Part shown: positions 26,398-36,273 of the stretch, one piece after another
Position numbering within the stretch: position 1 is the first letter of the stretch
Layout of the letters: each line of letters opens with the position of its first letter
Origin: Mucilaginibacter gossypiicola
Lineage (GTDB): Bacteria > Bacteroidota > Bacteroidia > Sphingobacteriales > Sphingobacteriaceae
Direction: 5' to 3'
Assembly: GCF_900110105.1 (NCBI RefSeq)
Contig: NZ_FOCL01000002.1
Coordinates: 1 to 64,000, forward strand
Length of the DNA: 64,000 nucleotides
Program-made: the position numbers and the translations under genes
Notes under the pieces: generated by a model
Databases searched by the model: none
What the model saw: only the letters and a program-made list of their open reading frames with translations
Told to the model about the DNA's origin: nothing

Positions 26398-28335
26398 TTA
26401 ACGCCTCTGATACTCGGGCGAACCAATAATTACTCCAACCACCTGTGCCAGCATTGAATTATTGCCAGTTGTGGCTTGCATCGCTATAAAATTATTTTTT
26501 CGCTTGCCTTTTAAGCCCGCTTGTTGTTCCATCATTCCGTCATTAGCGGGCGCCATAGTTGCAGCAGGAGTTTTGGCACTGGCTTCGTCAACCTTTTCCA
26601 TCAGTTTGGGATCATTAAGCATAGGGGTAAGCCGTTTGATGGTTTCATCAAGCGGACGCCCGGGCAATATCAATTTACTATAGGTGGTAAGCGCCGCCTG
26701 GGCGCTTTCGGGTTCGTGATGATTATTAAGCGCCGCCAGATCAACCTTTACACCGGGGATCCTCCCCGATGCCAGGGCCAAACCAAAATTCATCCGGTTG
26801 AGCAGCGCACCGGTATTGATCCAGTACTGGCCCTTATCAGGAAAGCCTGTTGGGGCCTGGTAGTAATAAATCTTTTCGCCCATTTTATTGATCCAGTTAA
26901 ACAGCTGGTAAGGCTGGTTAACACCGGCATGCAGTGCACGCACCGAACCTATGGCAAGCTCAAACGGCGATTTTGTTTTTTCCCTCACCGCCGCCGCACT
27001 CCAAAATTCAGGCGCATCAACCATGGTGATCAATACTTGTTTAATATCTCCGTCTTTATTTATAAAAGTGCGGGCCATTTTATCAATAAGCGATTGCGGA
27101 GGGTTGTCGCTCACAAAACGGATAGCCAGTTTCTTTGATATAAACTTTGCCGTAGCTTGCTGATGGGCCAGCATAGTAAGCAGCTGTACCCCTTCATCGT
27201 AACCGCCGCCAGCAGCAAAACGATGACCTAAAACCGTTTTTTCACCATTATCATGCCTGTTGGGATTAAACAGAAAATCGCCTTCATGAACAAAACCACG
27301 GCTTTGCAATTTATCATCACCAAGGCGGTTCATTAACTTTTGACCGGCATTACCATAAGCGCCCATCGGGTAAACAGACCAACCAGTAAGTACTCTTGCT
27401 GCCTGGGTAACATCCTGCTGGGTATAGCCACCATCTACCCCGAGGGTATGCAGTTCCATTACTTCTCGGGCGTAATTTTCATTAAGTCCCTGGGCTTTTT
27501 TTGCCTTTAGTTTGGGCATATTAGCCACACGGCTTGTATCCGCATTTTGCATTTGCAGTACTAAACGCCGACGAGGAGGCTGATTACCTTGCTGCATGTT
27601 ATCGTTATTGCCCGAACTGCTGAAATTATCCAGGTAATATAGCATAGCCGGCGATTTGGCAGTGGCCAGTAACAGGTCATTAAATTTCCCCAAAGCATTA
27701 GGACGGATCACATCCCGCTCATAAGCCGGGATAAATTGAGAGCAATCATTTTTAACAACGGACACGTTGAAATGGTTAAACCAGAAACTGGTCATCACTT
27801 CCTGCAACTGGTTATTACTGTAAGCAGCCCTTAATATTTTTTGATTGATGAATTGGCGCAATAACTCCTGCTCGGGTTTCAAGCCATTTTGCTGCATATA
27901 GTTTTGCAGCTGATCGCGATAGGCTTTTCTATCAGTTTTTACCGAATCTTTGTTAACCACACCATCCTTTACGGCCATTCGTAAAACCTGGCCACCTTTG
28001 GGGTATTGCGCAACAACTTCGGCATTGCTAAGCCTCAGCGCATCGTATTTATCCAGAAGCTGATTTAAGGAATCATCACGCATTTGGACATTCAGTTGAG
28101 CGGCGAACCATTTTTCAGGGCCAATTTTAACTACTTCTTCTACTTCGCCGGGTGTAGCACCGTATGTGAAACGGCTTAGTAAATGAGCAGCCGCCTGTTC
28201 GGGGGTTAAGCCTGCTTTTTTATAAGGAAATTTTAAATCGGGATTTGCAGGGTAGCCCGGCAAAAAGGCAGAAAGTACGGTAAAAACACACAACAACAAA
28301 ACAAAGCCACACCAGTACTTAACAGCCTTTTTCAT
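26398..28335 (-). CDS. DUF1800 family secreted protein
   Basis: 645 residues with an N-terminal signal helix (YWCGFVLLLCVFTVLSAFLPG). DUF1800 landmarks are present: AAHLLSRFTYGATPGEVE near the start, FWFNHFNVS, ENYARELHTLGVDGGYTQQDV-like sequence (NENYAREVMELHTLGVDGGY), FLFNPNRHDNGEKTVLGH and KFISKKLAIRFVSDNPP. A low-complexity insert (about 240-290, rich in Asn, Gln and Arg) interrupts the domain. Function unknown; always found with DUF1501 genes in many phyla. It heads the two-gene operon. Confidence 0.92.
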   Translation of the reverse strand: MKKAVKYWCGFVLLLCVFTVLSAFLPGYPANPDLKFPYKKAGLTPEQAAAHLLSRFTYGATPGEVEEVVKIGPEKWFAAQLNVQMRDDSLNQLLDKYDALRLSNAEVVAQYPKGGQVLRMAVKDGVVNKDSVKTDRKAYRDQLQNYMQQNGLKPEQELLRQFINQKILRAAYSNNQLQEVMTSFWFNHFNVSVVKNDCSQFIPAYERDVIRPNALGKFNDLLLATAKSPAMLYYLDNFSSSGNNDNMQQGNQPPRRRLVLQMQNADTSRVANMPKLKAKKAQGLNENYAREVMELHTLGVDGGYTQQDVTQAARVLTGWSVYPMGAYGNAGQKLMNRLGDDKLQSRGFVHEGDFLFNPNRHDNGEKTVLGHRFAAGGGYDEGVQLLTMLAHQQATAKFISKKLAIRFVSDNPPQSLIDKMARTFINKDGDIKQVLITMVDAPEFWSAAAVREKTKSPFELAIGSVRALHAGVNQPYQLFNWINKMGEKIYYYQAPTGFPDKGQYWINTGALLNRMNFGLALASGRIPGVKVDLAALNNHHEPESAQAALTTYSKLILPGRPLDETIKRLTPMLNDPKLMEKVDEASAKTPAATMAPANDGMMEQQAGLKGKRKNNFIAMQATTGNNSMLAQVVGVIIGSPEYQRR

Positions 28336-28502
28336 TATATCCGGGTTATTAATTAAAAGATTTAACTTATATGCTACAGTATGACCATAAAAAGGCCGCT
28401 TGGTTTAATTTAATTGTAAAACAAAGTTAATTGCTTAGTTATTTAAACTAAAACCCAGCTATATTGTCAATAGCTTTAAATTATCTGAAAAAATAACGAA
28501 CC

Positions 28503-28874
28503 ATGAAAAAAATACTGATGATGCTGGCCCTGGCCGGTGGCCTGAGCTTCACTGCAAGCGCACAACAAAAAGTTGAAAAAACACCTGCTCAAAAAGCCGG
28601 CAATAAAACCGAGCATCTGCAAAAACATCTGAAACTCACTGCCGATCAAACCAAAAAAGTAAATGCGGTTTTACTGGCCCAGGCTACAAGCATTGATAGC
28701 CTGAAAAAATTAAAACAAGATAAAAAAACAAGTCACCTGGCCGATCAGAAGATCAAAAAACAGGCAGCTGAAAAACTCGACAAGATATTTACACCGGAGC
28801 AGAAAAAGGCTTACGCTGATATGAAAGCCGAAAAGAAAGCTAAAAAAGATGCGGTAAAAAAAGCGGCTCAATAA
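28503..28874 (+). CDS. Small secreted Lys-rich helical protein (Spy/DUF4890-like)
   Basis: 123 residues with a signal peptide (KKILMMLALAGGLSFTASAQQ). The mature protein is highly basic and helical, with two LTxxQ-like motifs (LKLTADQTKKVNAVL and IFTPEQKKAYADMKAEKK) typical of periplasmic Spy/CpxP-like chaperones and Bacteroidota DUF4890 proteins. It ends in a Lys/Ala-rich tail. It is divergent from DUF1800 and followed by a terminator. A chaperone role is inference. Confidence 0.75.
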   Translation: MKKILMMLALAGGLSFTASAQQKVEKTPAQKAGNKTEHLQKHLKLTADQTKKVNAVLLAQATSIDSLKKLKQDKKTSHLADQKIKKQAAEKLDKIFTPEQKKAYADMKAEKKAKKDAVKKAAQ

Positions 28875-28928
28875 GAACCCTGATTTTCGGGATTAAGGGA
28901 TTGCCTTGATCCTTTCAAACTATTTTAA

Positions 28929-28957
28929 AAAGCGGGACAGTATCCCGCTTTCTTGTT
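28929..28957 (+). terminator. Intrinsic terminator after Spy-like gene
   Basis: AAAGCGGGA (28929-28937) pairs with TCCCGCTTT (28943-28951) across loop CAGTA, followed by CTTGTTTTC. Confidence 0.8.
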
Positions 28958-29039
28958 TTCTGGCTTTGATTGCTTAGTACTCCCAGTATTGACATATTGA
29001 ATACAAGTGTTCTTAACTATTTATTCCTAAATTGGCTCA

Positions 29040-29939
29040 ATGATATTTGATTTCAGGCTAAAGGTTTTTTATACGGTTGCACAGCGCTTGAGCTTTACTA
29101 AAGCTGCATCCGAGTTATTTATTACCCAACCTGCTGTTACCAAACATATCAAAGAACTGGAGCAGCAGCTCAGTGTGCAATTATTTAAACGCAATGGCAA
29201 TAATATAGCCCTCACCCCGGCCGGTAAAATTTTGGAGAAATATGCCGAAAAGATTTTCCAAACTTATACCGAGCTCGAAACCGAACTGGCTCAGCTTAAC
29301 AACTTAGAAGCCGGTACACTGCACATAGGCGCAAGTACCACGGTAGCTCAAACTATTTTGCCCAAGCTGCTGGCTATGTTTAAAAAAACATACCCAAAAG
29401 TCACCTTCAACTTTATCCAGGCCAATACCGATCAGATCACACAACTGGTTTTGGCCGAAAAGATTGACATTGCTATTGTGGAAGGCGCTGCCCATTCGCC
29501 TCAATTATCCTATACAGATTTTATTAAAGATGAGATTGTATTGGTAACCAGCGCTAACAATAAGTTATCCAAAAAGGCCGAGATCACGCCCAAGCAACTA
29601 CCTTCTATTCCGCTGGTATTAAGGGAAGCCGGGTCGGGTACACTGGATGTTATTTTCAATGCTTTGGCAGCGGTACAGATCAACCCTAAAGATCTTAATA
29701 TTGAGATTCAACTGGAGAGCAGCATTGCCATAAAACAATACCTTTTATACTCAGAAACAGCTACATTCCTCTCCATCCAATCGGTAGTAAGCGAATTGAA
29801 ATACAACGAGCTCAGCATTATTGATGTTAAAGGGTTGGAGATTTTCCGTACTTTTCAATTCATCCAGCTGCACGGAAAACACAGCAAGCTAATTGAGCTT
29901 TTTAAACGTTTTTGCCTCGTCAACTATAACTTAAAGTAA
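29040..29939 (+). CDS. LysR-family transcriptional regulator
   Basis: 299 residues. The winged helix-turn-helix covers residues 1-60 (FYTVAQRLSFTKAASELFITQPAVTKHIKELEQQL), followed by the linker helix and a periplasmic-binding-protein-like effector domain (about 90-295, starting GTLHIGASTTVAQTILPKLL). It stands upstream of the ferredoxin reductase gene on the same strand with a 77-base gap, so it may control that gene or be cotranscribed with it. The effector is not evident. Confidence 0.93.
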   Translation: MIFDFRLKVFYTVAQRLSFTKAASELFITQPAVTKHIKELEQQLSVQLFKRNGNNIALTPAGKILEKYAEKIFQTYTELETELAQLNNLEAGTLHIGASTTVAQTILPKLLAMFKKTYPKVTFNFIQANTDQITQLVLAEKIDIAIVEGAAHSPQLSYTDFIKDEIVLVTSANNKLSKKAEITPKQLPSIPLVLREAGSGTLDVIFNALAAVQINPKDLNIEIQLESSIAIKQYLLYSETATFLSIQSVVSELKYNELSIIDVKGLEIFRTFQFIQLHGKHSKLIELFKRFCLVNYNLK

Positions 29940-30016
29940 TCTCATATTACTTTATATCATTTGATTACCAACGAGTTTAGTTCCAAATTTGATTGCTGAA
30001 CAAAAGGCAATCACAC

Positions 30017-31027
30017 ATGGAATATATTACTACCGATATCTGTATTATAGGCGCCGGGCCTGTTGGTTTATTTGCTGTTTTTGAAGCCGGGCTGCTTAAA
30101 ATGCGCTGTCATCTTATTGACGTACTGCCGCAGGTTGGCGGTCAGCTTTCTGAAATCTATCCGCATAAACCGATATATGATATCCCCGGCTATCCCGATG
30201 TTACTGCACAGCAATTGGTAGATAACCTGATGTTGCAAATAGCGCCGTTTCACCCAACTTTCAGTTTAGGCGAACGGGTTGAAAACCTGCAGCGCAATGA
30301 AGATGGTTCCTATAATATCATCACCAACGATGGTACCGTTGTGCATTGCCAGGTGGTAGTAATTGCCGGCGGACTTGGCTGCTTTGAGCCCCGCAAGCCG
30401 GAAATTGACCGCCTTACAGATTTTGAAGGTAAAGGCGTAGCCTATATGGTGAAAAACCCCGAACATTTCCGCGATAAAAAAATAGTATTGGCTGGCGGAG
30501 GAGATTCCGCGTTAGATTGGGCAGTTTTCCTGAGCAATGTAGCCGAACGGGTTACGCTTGTTCACAGGGGAGATACCTTCCGCGGGGCGCCGGATAGCGC
30601 TGAAAAAGTATTTGAACTGGCCAGGGAAGGAAAAATCGATTTGATCCTTAAATCAAATGTGGTTGCCTTAACAGGCGATGACCGCCTGCGCGAGATCACC
30701 TTGCTTGACCGCGACCAGCAGGTTAGCCATATTGAAGCAGATCATCTCATTCCGTTATTTGGCCTTAGTCCTAAACTTGGCCCCATTGCGGATTGGGGGC
30801 TAAATATTGACAGATCGGCCATCGCAGTAAATACAACTGATTACAGCACCAACATTGAACGGATCTATGCCATTGGCGATATCAACACCTACCCGGGTAA
30901 ACTTAAGCTGATATTGTGCGGCTTCCACGAGGGGGCGTTGATGGCGCAGAGCGCTTTCAAATATGTTTACCCCGAGCAAAAACTAAGTTTTAAATATACC
31001 ACCGTTTACGGTGTAAGCGCTTTTTAG
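30017..31027 (+). CDS. Ferredoxin--NADP reductase, thioredoxin-reductase-like type
   Basis: 336 residues from the ATG at 30017; a TTG at 29993 is less likely. FAD-binding GxGxxG appears in CIIGAGPVGLF, then the flavin-contact segment PQVGGQLSEIYPHKPIYDIPGYP, the NAD(P)-binding IVLAGGGDSALDW and the C-terminal AIGDINTYPG motif. The thioredoxin reductase CxxC is absent, as in the FNR2/YumC group that passes electrons between NADPH and ferredoxin. The ferredoxin gene follows after two bases, so they form one redox unit. Confidence 0.92.
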   Translation: MEYITTDICIIGAGPVGLFAVFEAGLLKMRCHLIDVLPQVGGQLSEIYPHKPIYDIPGYPDVTAQQLVDNLMLQIAPFHPTFSLGERVENLQRNEDGSYNIITNDGTVVHCQVVVIAGGLGCFEPRKPEIDRLTDFEGKGVAYMVKNPEHFRDKKIVLAGGGDSALDWAVFLSNVAERVTLVHRGDTFRGAPDSAEKVFELAREGKIDLILKSNVVALTGDDRLREITLLDRDQQVSHIEADHLIPLFGLSPKLGPIADWGLNIDRSAIAVNTTDYSTNIERIYAIGDINTYPGKLKLILCGFHEGALMAQSAFKYVYPEQKLSFKYTTVYGVSAF

Positions 31028-31029
31028 CC

Positions 31030-31347
31030 ATGATAAATTTAACCATAATTGACCGCGACGGCGGCAGCAGGCCCGTCGAAATTCCGGAAGGCATAAACCT
31101 GAGCCTCATGGAAGTGCTGAAAGCATCTGAATATGACATCCTGGCCACTTGCGGCGGCATGGCGCTTTGTGCCACCTGCCATGTACAGGTAATAGAGGGG
31201 CCTGAAGCATATTTTACCGCTACAGATACCGAACTGGATGTGTTGGATACGCTACCTTACGCCCCACCTGCAAGTCGCCTGGCCTGCCAGATCAGGATCA
31301 ATGAGGATATGGATGGGATGGTATTTAAGCTGGTGGGGGAAGAGTAA
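31030..31347 (+). CDS. 2Fe-2S ferredoxin (adrenodoxin/ISC type)
   Basis: 105 residues. Cluster ligands fit C-x5-C-x2-C...C: ATCGGMALCATCHVQV and the distant LACQIRI. The fold starts with MINLTIIDRDGGSRPVEIPEG. This type carries electrons for Fe-S assembly, P450 or other reductases. It is translationally close to the reductase at 30017, its likely electron donor; the final acceptor is not in the window. Confidence 0.93.
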   Translation: MINLTIIDRDGGSRPVEIPEGINLSLMEVLKASEYDILATCGGMALCATCHVQVIEGPEAYFTATDTELDVLDTLPYAPPASRLACQIRINEDMDGMVFKLVGEE

Positions 31348-31478
31348 AATCTCAAGTCTTGAGTTGAATTCTTAGGTCGGGTTTAAAAATCCTTGTGTTT
31401 TGTGTGCGAGCCCTGTTGCCGGTTTACTATTTTTCTTTCCGGCAGCGGGGTTTTATTGTTTTGAGCGGGGTATAGGCC

Positions 31479-31578
31479 CGTCATGCTGAACTTGTTTCAG
31501 CACCCCACAGGACAGATCACCTATTTGCTCAGCAAGGTTGCTTAGCGAGTGAGGTGTTGAAACAAGTTCAACATGACG
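31479..31578. repeat. 100-base palindromic repeat at convergent gene ends
   Basis: The arms 31479-31504 and 31553-31578 match at 24 of 26 bases as inverted copies (core TGAACTTGTTTCA). A smaller hairpin (GCTCAGC...GCTTAGCGAG) is inside. Such elements, with the words CGTCATGCTGAAC, are common between genes in Bacteroidota as I recall. Confidence 0.8.
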
Positions 31579-31609
31579 AACTTTTATTATGTCATGATGG
31601 AGATATCTC

Positions 31610-33226
31610 CTACTTCTCCGTCAGCACCGTAAACTTAAAATCAAGCGGCTCAAACAGACGAATCAGTTCATCAATAAAAGTTTGTCCCCATTTTACATAC
31701 ATCAGGCCAAAGTTTTCAGAACGTTCCTGCAGGCTATCTTTCGGGAACAGCTCGGCTTTAACGGCGGTTAGCTGCTCTAAGCGTACACTATAATTTCTTT
31801 TTTCGGCACGGATCAGTTTCTTTTCCAGGTTATCCATCGCTTTTTTCAACCGGGCCTGTACAGCCGCGGCTGATGGAGAAAGTGTAGGATCGATCTTGTA
31901 AGCGCGAAGCTTTATTTTCTCGAACAGGCTTTCCATTTCGCGCCATTCTTCGGCAATGCTCAGGTTATGGTCGCTATGTTTTTTGATCCAGTAGGTTTGC
32001 AGGGCATCGCTTTGTTTAAATAAAGCCAGGGCATCCAAATCCATGCGGGATATTTTGGCAGCCTGTTCTTTTTTGATCACTAATGCCGAGTTACGGAGAA
32101 TCAGGATCGGGAAATCAATTTTATAATGATCAAAGTTAGATTTCAGTTCCAGCCAGTAAACCACCTCTGCGCCGCCACCGATGTAGGCGATGTTAGGTAA
32201 AATGCATTCCTGGTACAATGGGCGCATCACTACGTTAGGGCTAAAGCGCTCGGGGTATTCGGCTATCTCCTCTTTAAGTTCAGCTTCGGAAAACTTAATT
32301 TCAGTATTAAGGACGTTGTAGCTGTTATTCTCAAAAACTATCCTTTCGCGCAGTTGATCTTTCAGGTAAAAGAAATTGATCTCCCTCGGATTAACCTGGA
32401 TATGCACACCAAGCTCATGCAGCTTTTGATTGGTTTCGCTGATGTTTTTAAAACTATGCTGACCGATGATATCCTGCTCAATAATTGGCGCGAACTCTTT
32501 TTTAAACTCATGGTCATCAGCATCGATAATAACGAGGCCGTATTGACCGAAAAGTGAATTAACAAGGTACCTTGTAGCGTCGGCAAGCTTATCAAATTTG
32601 GTGTAGGCCGTTTCAACAATTTCGGCAAGATCGGTCGCGTGGCCTTCCATGCCCAAAACGCCTTTGTACTGGTTAAGCGCCTGACGAATACTCACCGGGT
32701 CTATACGACCGGTTGCTCCCGAAGCCTCGTACCACCAATGCACTTTTTTACCGCCAATGTTGGTGTAATTGATCTCGGCAAAATCATGGTCTTCGCTGGC
32801 CATCCAGTAAACAGGCACAAAGTTTTTATCGGGATGAGCGGCTTTTAATTGCTGCGCCAGTTTAATGGCTGTAGCAATTTTATAAAGGAAATATAACGGA
32901 CCTGCGAAGATATTTAGCTGGTGCCCGGTTGTAATGGTATAAGTATTATTCTGCTTTAACAGCTCCAGGTTTTGGGCTGTGAGCGCGGTTGAATAAGTGC
33001 ATAATTTACCGGGCTCTTTACCTAAACATTCGTACTGCTTAGTTAAAACACGTACCAAAACTTCACGATCTGCAACAACCTTTTTATTTTTCAAAAATTG
33101 GGCAAAACCGGCCATATCAGGGCGGTAACCATAAAAAGGTTGTAGTTCGGGTTTATTGTCGATGTATTCGGCAACTGTGTTTGAAAAAAAACCGGTGTCT
33201 TTATAACTTATACAGGATGCGTCCAT
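31610..33226 (-). CDS. bshC: Bacillithiol biosynthesis cysteine-adding enzyme BshC
   Basis: 538 residues from the ATG at 33226, where the conserved region begins (MDASCISYKDTGFFS); an in-frame ATG at 33337 adds 37 unlikely residues. Family motifs: TTGHQLNIFAGPLYFLYK and PVYWMASEDHDFAEI in the Rossmann-like core, CILPNIAYIGGGAEVVYWLEL, and a C-terminal coiled coil (KAMDNLEKKLIRAEKRNYS). BshC adds cysteine to glucosaminyl-malate in the last step of bacillithiol synthesis. BshA and BshB are not in the window, as is usual for Bacteroidota where the genes are scattered. Confidence 0.94.
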   Translation of the reverse strand: MDASCISYKDTGFFSNTVAEYIDNKPELQPFYGYRPDMAGFAQFLKNKKVVADREVLVRVLTKQYECLGKEPGKLCTYSTALTAQNLELLKQNNTYTITTGHQLNIFAGPLYFLYKIATAIKLAQQLKAAHPDKNFVPVYWMASEDHDFAEINYTNIGGKKVHWWYEASGATGRIDPVSIRQALNQYKGVLGMEGHATDLAEIVETAYTKFDKLADATRYLVNSLFGQYGLVIIDADDHEFKKEFAPIIEQDIIGQHSFKNISETNQKLHELGVHIQVNPREINFFYLKDQLRERIVFENNSYNVLNTEIKFSEAELKEEIAEYPERFSPNVVMRPLYQECILPNIAYIGGGAEVVYWLELKSNFDHYKIDFPILILRNSALVIKKEQAAKISRMDLDALALFKQSDALQTYWIKKHSDHNLSIAEEWREMESLFEKIKLRAYKIDPTLSPSAAAVQARLKKAMDNLEKKLIRAEKRNYSVRLEQLTAVKAELFPKDSLQERSENFGLMYVKWGQTFIDELIRLFEPLDFKFTVLTEK

Positions 33227-33409
33227 TTCGTTGATTTCGGATTTTTCACTTTTTGACTTGCTTTCTAAGGTGTTCAAGAAGGCTTCGCCGTTTGAGATGT
33301 TCGGTTTCAGATTTGCCCTAAAACAAAACATCAGCAAATAAAATTAAATGCTGATGTCGAAATTAGATTATAAATCGCAAATCGCTTTACAGCCGACTGC
33401 AAATTAGCA

Positions 33410-34744
33410 TTATTTTACAATTTGTCCATAAAGGTCAAAGTCCTCGGCGCTGTCTATCTTCACGTTAACAAAGCTGCCAACGGTAGCATAATCAATACTG
33501 GCGTCAATCAAAACTTCGTTATCAACCTCCGGCGAATCAAATTCGGTACGGCCAACAAAGTAACCGCCATCTTTTTTGTCAATCAGCACTTTATAAGTAT
33601 TGCCTATCTTTTCCTGGTTTTTATCGAAAGAGATGCCCTGCTGAATTTCCATAATAGCATCGGCACGTTCCTGTTTAACTTCTTCAGGTACGTCATCAAC
33701 CAAACTATGGGCGTGGGTTTTTTCCTCGTGCGAGTAAGTGAAACAACCCAGACGGTCAAACTTGGTATCTTCAACCCATTGAGCCATCTCTTCAAAGTCC
33801 TGCTGGGTTTCGCCCGGGTAACCGGTAATCAGCGTGGTACGCATGGCAATGCCCGGAACGCGGTCGCGGATCTCATTAACGATATCAATGGTTTTTTGCT
33901 TGGTGATACCACGGCGCATTGATTTCAGCATATTATCGGTAATGTGCTGCAATGGCATATCCAGGTACTTGCAGATGTTTTCGCGCTCATTCATCACATC
34001 CAGTATCTCCATCGGGAAACCTGAAGGATAAGCATACTGCAACCTGATCCATTCAATACCGTTCACATCAGATAAACGACGAAGTAACTCATCCAGGTTA
34101 CGTTTACCATACAGGTCAAGGCCGTAATAGGTCAAATCCTGCGCAATCAGGATCAATTCTTTTGTACCGTTTTTAGCAAGCTTCTTTGCATCCTCAACCA
34201 ATTGTTCAATCGGCGAACTCAGGTGCTTACCCCGCATCAACGGGATAGCGCAAAACGAACATGGCCGGTTACAACCCTCAGCAATTTTAAAATAAGCAAA
34301 ATGCGATGGGGTAGTAAGCAAACGCTCGCCTATCAGCTCGTGCTTGTAATTAGCGCCTACGGTCGCCAACAGGTTTTGCAGATCATTGGTGCCAAAGTAG
34401 GCATCAACATTAGTGATCTCGGCTTCAAGCTCTGGTTTGTAGCGCTCGCTCAGACAACCGGTTACAATCACTTTGCCTACCTTGCCCTGCTCCTTAAGCT
34501 CGCTGTATTGCAGAATAGTATCTATTGATTCCTGTTTGGCATTATCAATAAAGCCACAGGTATTAATTACTATAATATCATTTTTGCCTACTTTCTCGGC
34601 CTCATGCACCACATCAAACTGGTTGCCCTTCAACTGGCCCATCAATATTTCCGAATCGTAAATATTCTTTGAACAGCCTAACGTAACCACGTTTACACGG
34701 GGTTTGGCTATCTTTTGGGGCTTATCTAACTCTTTCGTCCTCAT
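33410..34744 (-). CDS. rimO: Ribosomal protein S12 methylthiotransferase RimO
   Basis: 444 residues. N-terminal UPF0004 domain with three cluster cysteines (TLGCSKN, NTCGFI, VTGCLSER), radical-SAM motif EGCNRPCSFCAIP (near 152-160) and a C-terminal TRAM domain (GNTYKVLIDKK...GRTEFDSPEVD). It methylthiolates an aspartate of ribosomal protein S12 using two 4Fe-4S clusters. It lies downstream of ftsY in the same direction, with a palindromic repeat between them. Confidence 0.96.
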   Translation of the reverse strand: MRTKELDKPQKIAKPRVNVVTLGCSKNIYDSEILMGQLKGNQFDVVHEAEKVGKNDIIVINTCGFIDNAKQESIDTILQYSELKEQGKVGKVIVTGCLSERYKPELEAEITNVDAYFGTNDLQNLLATVGANYKHELIGERLLTTPSHFAYFKIAEGCNRPCSFCAIPLMRGKHLSSPIEQLVEDAKKLAKNGTKELILIAQDLTYYGLDLYGKRNLDELLRRLSDVNGIEWIRLQYAYPSGFPMEILDVMNERENICKYLDMPLQHITDNMLKSMRRGITKQKTIDIVNEIRDRVPGIAMRTTLITGYPGETQQDFEEMAQWVEDTKFDRLGCFTYSHEEKTHAHSLVDDVPEEVKQERADAIMEIQQGISFDKNQEKIGNTYKVLIDKKDGGYFVGRTEFDSPEVDNEVLIDASIDYATVGSFVNVKIDSAEDFDLYGQIVK

Positions 34745-34757
34745 ACTCTATAAAATC

Positions 34758-34837
34758 GTCATTGCGACGTAGGAAGCAATCCCAAACTATACAGAGTGGC
34801 TCTGCTTATCGGGGATTGCTTCCTACCTCGCAATGAC
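34758..34837. repeat. Palindromic repeat, family 1 copy A
   Basis: Outer arms GTCATTGCGA (34758) and CGCAATGAC (to 34837) are inverted copies; AGGAAGCAATCC and GGATTGCTTCCT extend the stem. It shares the order GTCATTGCGA, GAAGCAATC, ACTATACAG, then a second arm, with copies at 52106 and 59880. The following GCGTTTTTTATG could help stop transcription in the plus direction only. Confidence 0.8.
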
Positions 34838-34852
34838 GCGTTTTTTATGTCT

Positions 34853-35818
34853 TTATTGTTTAAATAGCGAATCCACAAACGCCTGCCTGTCAAACAGCTG
34901 TAAGTGATCCATACCTTCGCCTACACCTATATATTTCACCGGGATCTTGAACTGATCTGATATACCAATTACCACGCCGCCTTTAGCTGTACCATCTAAT
35001 TTAGTAAGTGCTAAGGCGTTTACATTAGTAGCCTCGGTAAACTGCTTGCATTGCTCAATGGCGTTTTGACCGGTTGAGGCATCAAGCACCAGCAAAATCT
35101 CGTGCGGAGCTCCGGGAATCACCTTTTGCATCACGTTCTTGATCTTGGTTAGCTCGTTCATTAAACCAACTTTATTGTGCAAACGGCCGGCAGTATCTAT
35201 AATAGCTACATCATCGCCGTTGGCCACTGCCGAACGCAGGGTATCATAAGCAACCGAAGCCGGATCTGATCCCATGGCCTGGGCAACAACTTTTACGCCA
35301 ACACGCTCACCCCAAAGCTTGATCTGGTCAACCGCGGCAGCACGGAAGGTATCGGCAGCACCTAAAACTACCTGGTTACCGGCCTGTTTTAATTTGTGAG
35401 CCAGCTTGCCAATGGTAGTGGTTTTGCCCACGCCATTAACACCAACAACCATGATTACGTATGGCTTATGATCACCATATTCAAAATTGCGGAAGTCGTT
35501 ACTGTTGTTTTCGGCAAGTAACTGCTGAATCTCATCCTTTAGCAGGGTGTTCAGCTCGTTGGTGCTTACGTATTTATCGCGGGCAACGCGGGCCTGGATC
35601 CTGTCAATGATCTTGAGGGTGGTGCTTACGCCAACGTCTGATGTAACCAATACTTCTTCCAAATCATCAAGCACATCATCATCAACGGTTGATTTACCGG
35701 CGATGGCTTTGGTGATCTTTGAAAAAAAGTTATCCTTGGTTTTTTCCAAACCGGTGTCAAGCGCCTGCTGATCCTGCTGCGTATTTTCCTTTTTCTTAAA
35801 AAAATCAAATAATCCCAT
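34853..35818 (-). CDS. ftsY: Signal recognition particle receptor FtsY
   Basis: 321 residues: a short N-terminal region without the long acidic A domain, then the N domain and the GTPase G domain. Motifs: P-loop [15 protein letters not shown] (near 129), [23 protein letters not shown] and [10 protein letters not shown]. It docks the SRP-ribosome complex at the membrane for co-translational insertion. In Bacteroidota it commonly follows the L28-L33-DUF4295 genes, as here. Confidence 0.97.
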   Translation of the reverse strand: MGLFDFFKKKENTQQDQQALDTGLEKTKDNFFSKITKAIAGKSTVDDDVLDDLEEVLVTSDVGVSTTLKIIDRIQARVARDKYVSTNELNTLLKDEIQQLLAENNSNDFRNFEYGDHKPYVIMVVGVNGVGKTTTIGKLAHKLKQAGNQVVLGAADTFRAAAVDQIKLWGERVGVKVVAQAMGSDPASVAYDTLRSAVANGDDVAIIDTAGRLHNKVGLMNELTKIKNVMQKVIPGAPHEILLVLDASTGQNAIEQCKQFTEATNVNALALTKLDGTAKGGVVIGISDQFKIPVKYIGVGEGMDHLQLFDRQAFVDSLFKQ

Positions 35819-35858
35819 ATTACGATGTGCGGATTTTAGATTACAGATGTGCAGATTG

Positions 35859-35955
35859 TTGTCTGAACCCCGAATTTATAGAATTCTAAGAATTTGCGGC
35901 CAGAATTGTTTTATTCTGACAATTCTATTAATTCGTTTAATTCTGGTTCTGACAT
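35859..35955. repeat. Palindromic repeat, family 2 copy 1
   Basis: Begins TTGTCTGAACCCCGAATTTA and ends GGTTCTGACA, with inner GAATT/AATTC repeats; the two ends are inverted copies. It aligns with the repeat at 36941-37034. It lies between DUF4295 and ftsY. Confidence 0.75.
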
Positions 35956-36013
35956 AACAAAAAAAGCCCTCTCGTAAAAACAAGACGGCTTTAATATTTT
36001 AATCAAAGAGTGA

Positions 36014-36178
36014 TTATATAGTTTTACCAGCAATTGCATCCTTAACTAAATCGTTAGGGACAATTTGGGTTTTGAATGAATAAGCACCAGTTTTAGGTGA
36101 TTTATTCATGGTGATCACTTTTGAATATTCTTTGCCTTTACCTGCTACTTTCAGGGTTGCAACTACTTTCTTTGCCAT
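36014..36178 (-). CDS. DUF4295 small protein
   Basis: 54 residues: it begins MAKKVVATLKVAGKGKEYSK and ends VKDAIAGKTI. This very short basic protein is found directly downstream of L33 in most Bacteroidota. The conserved order rpmB, rpmG, DUF4295, ftsY points to a ribosome-linked role, but none is proven. It starts 95 bases after the rpmG stop. Confidence 0.9.
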   Translation of the reverse strand: MAKKVVATLKVAGKGKEYSKVITMNKSPKTGAYSFKTQIVPNDLVKDAIAGKTI

Positions 36179-36273
36179 TTCTTGTTAATTTTTTGAATTA
36201 GTGAATGATTTAATTAGCAAGTTAATTGTTGTTAGCATGTTAACCTAATCAACCAATCAACTTCATCAACCAA

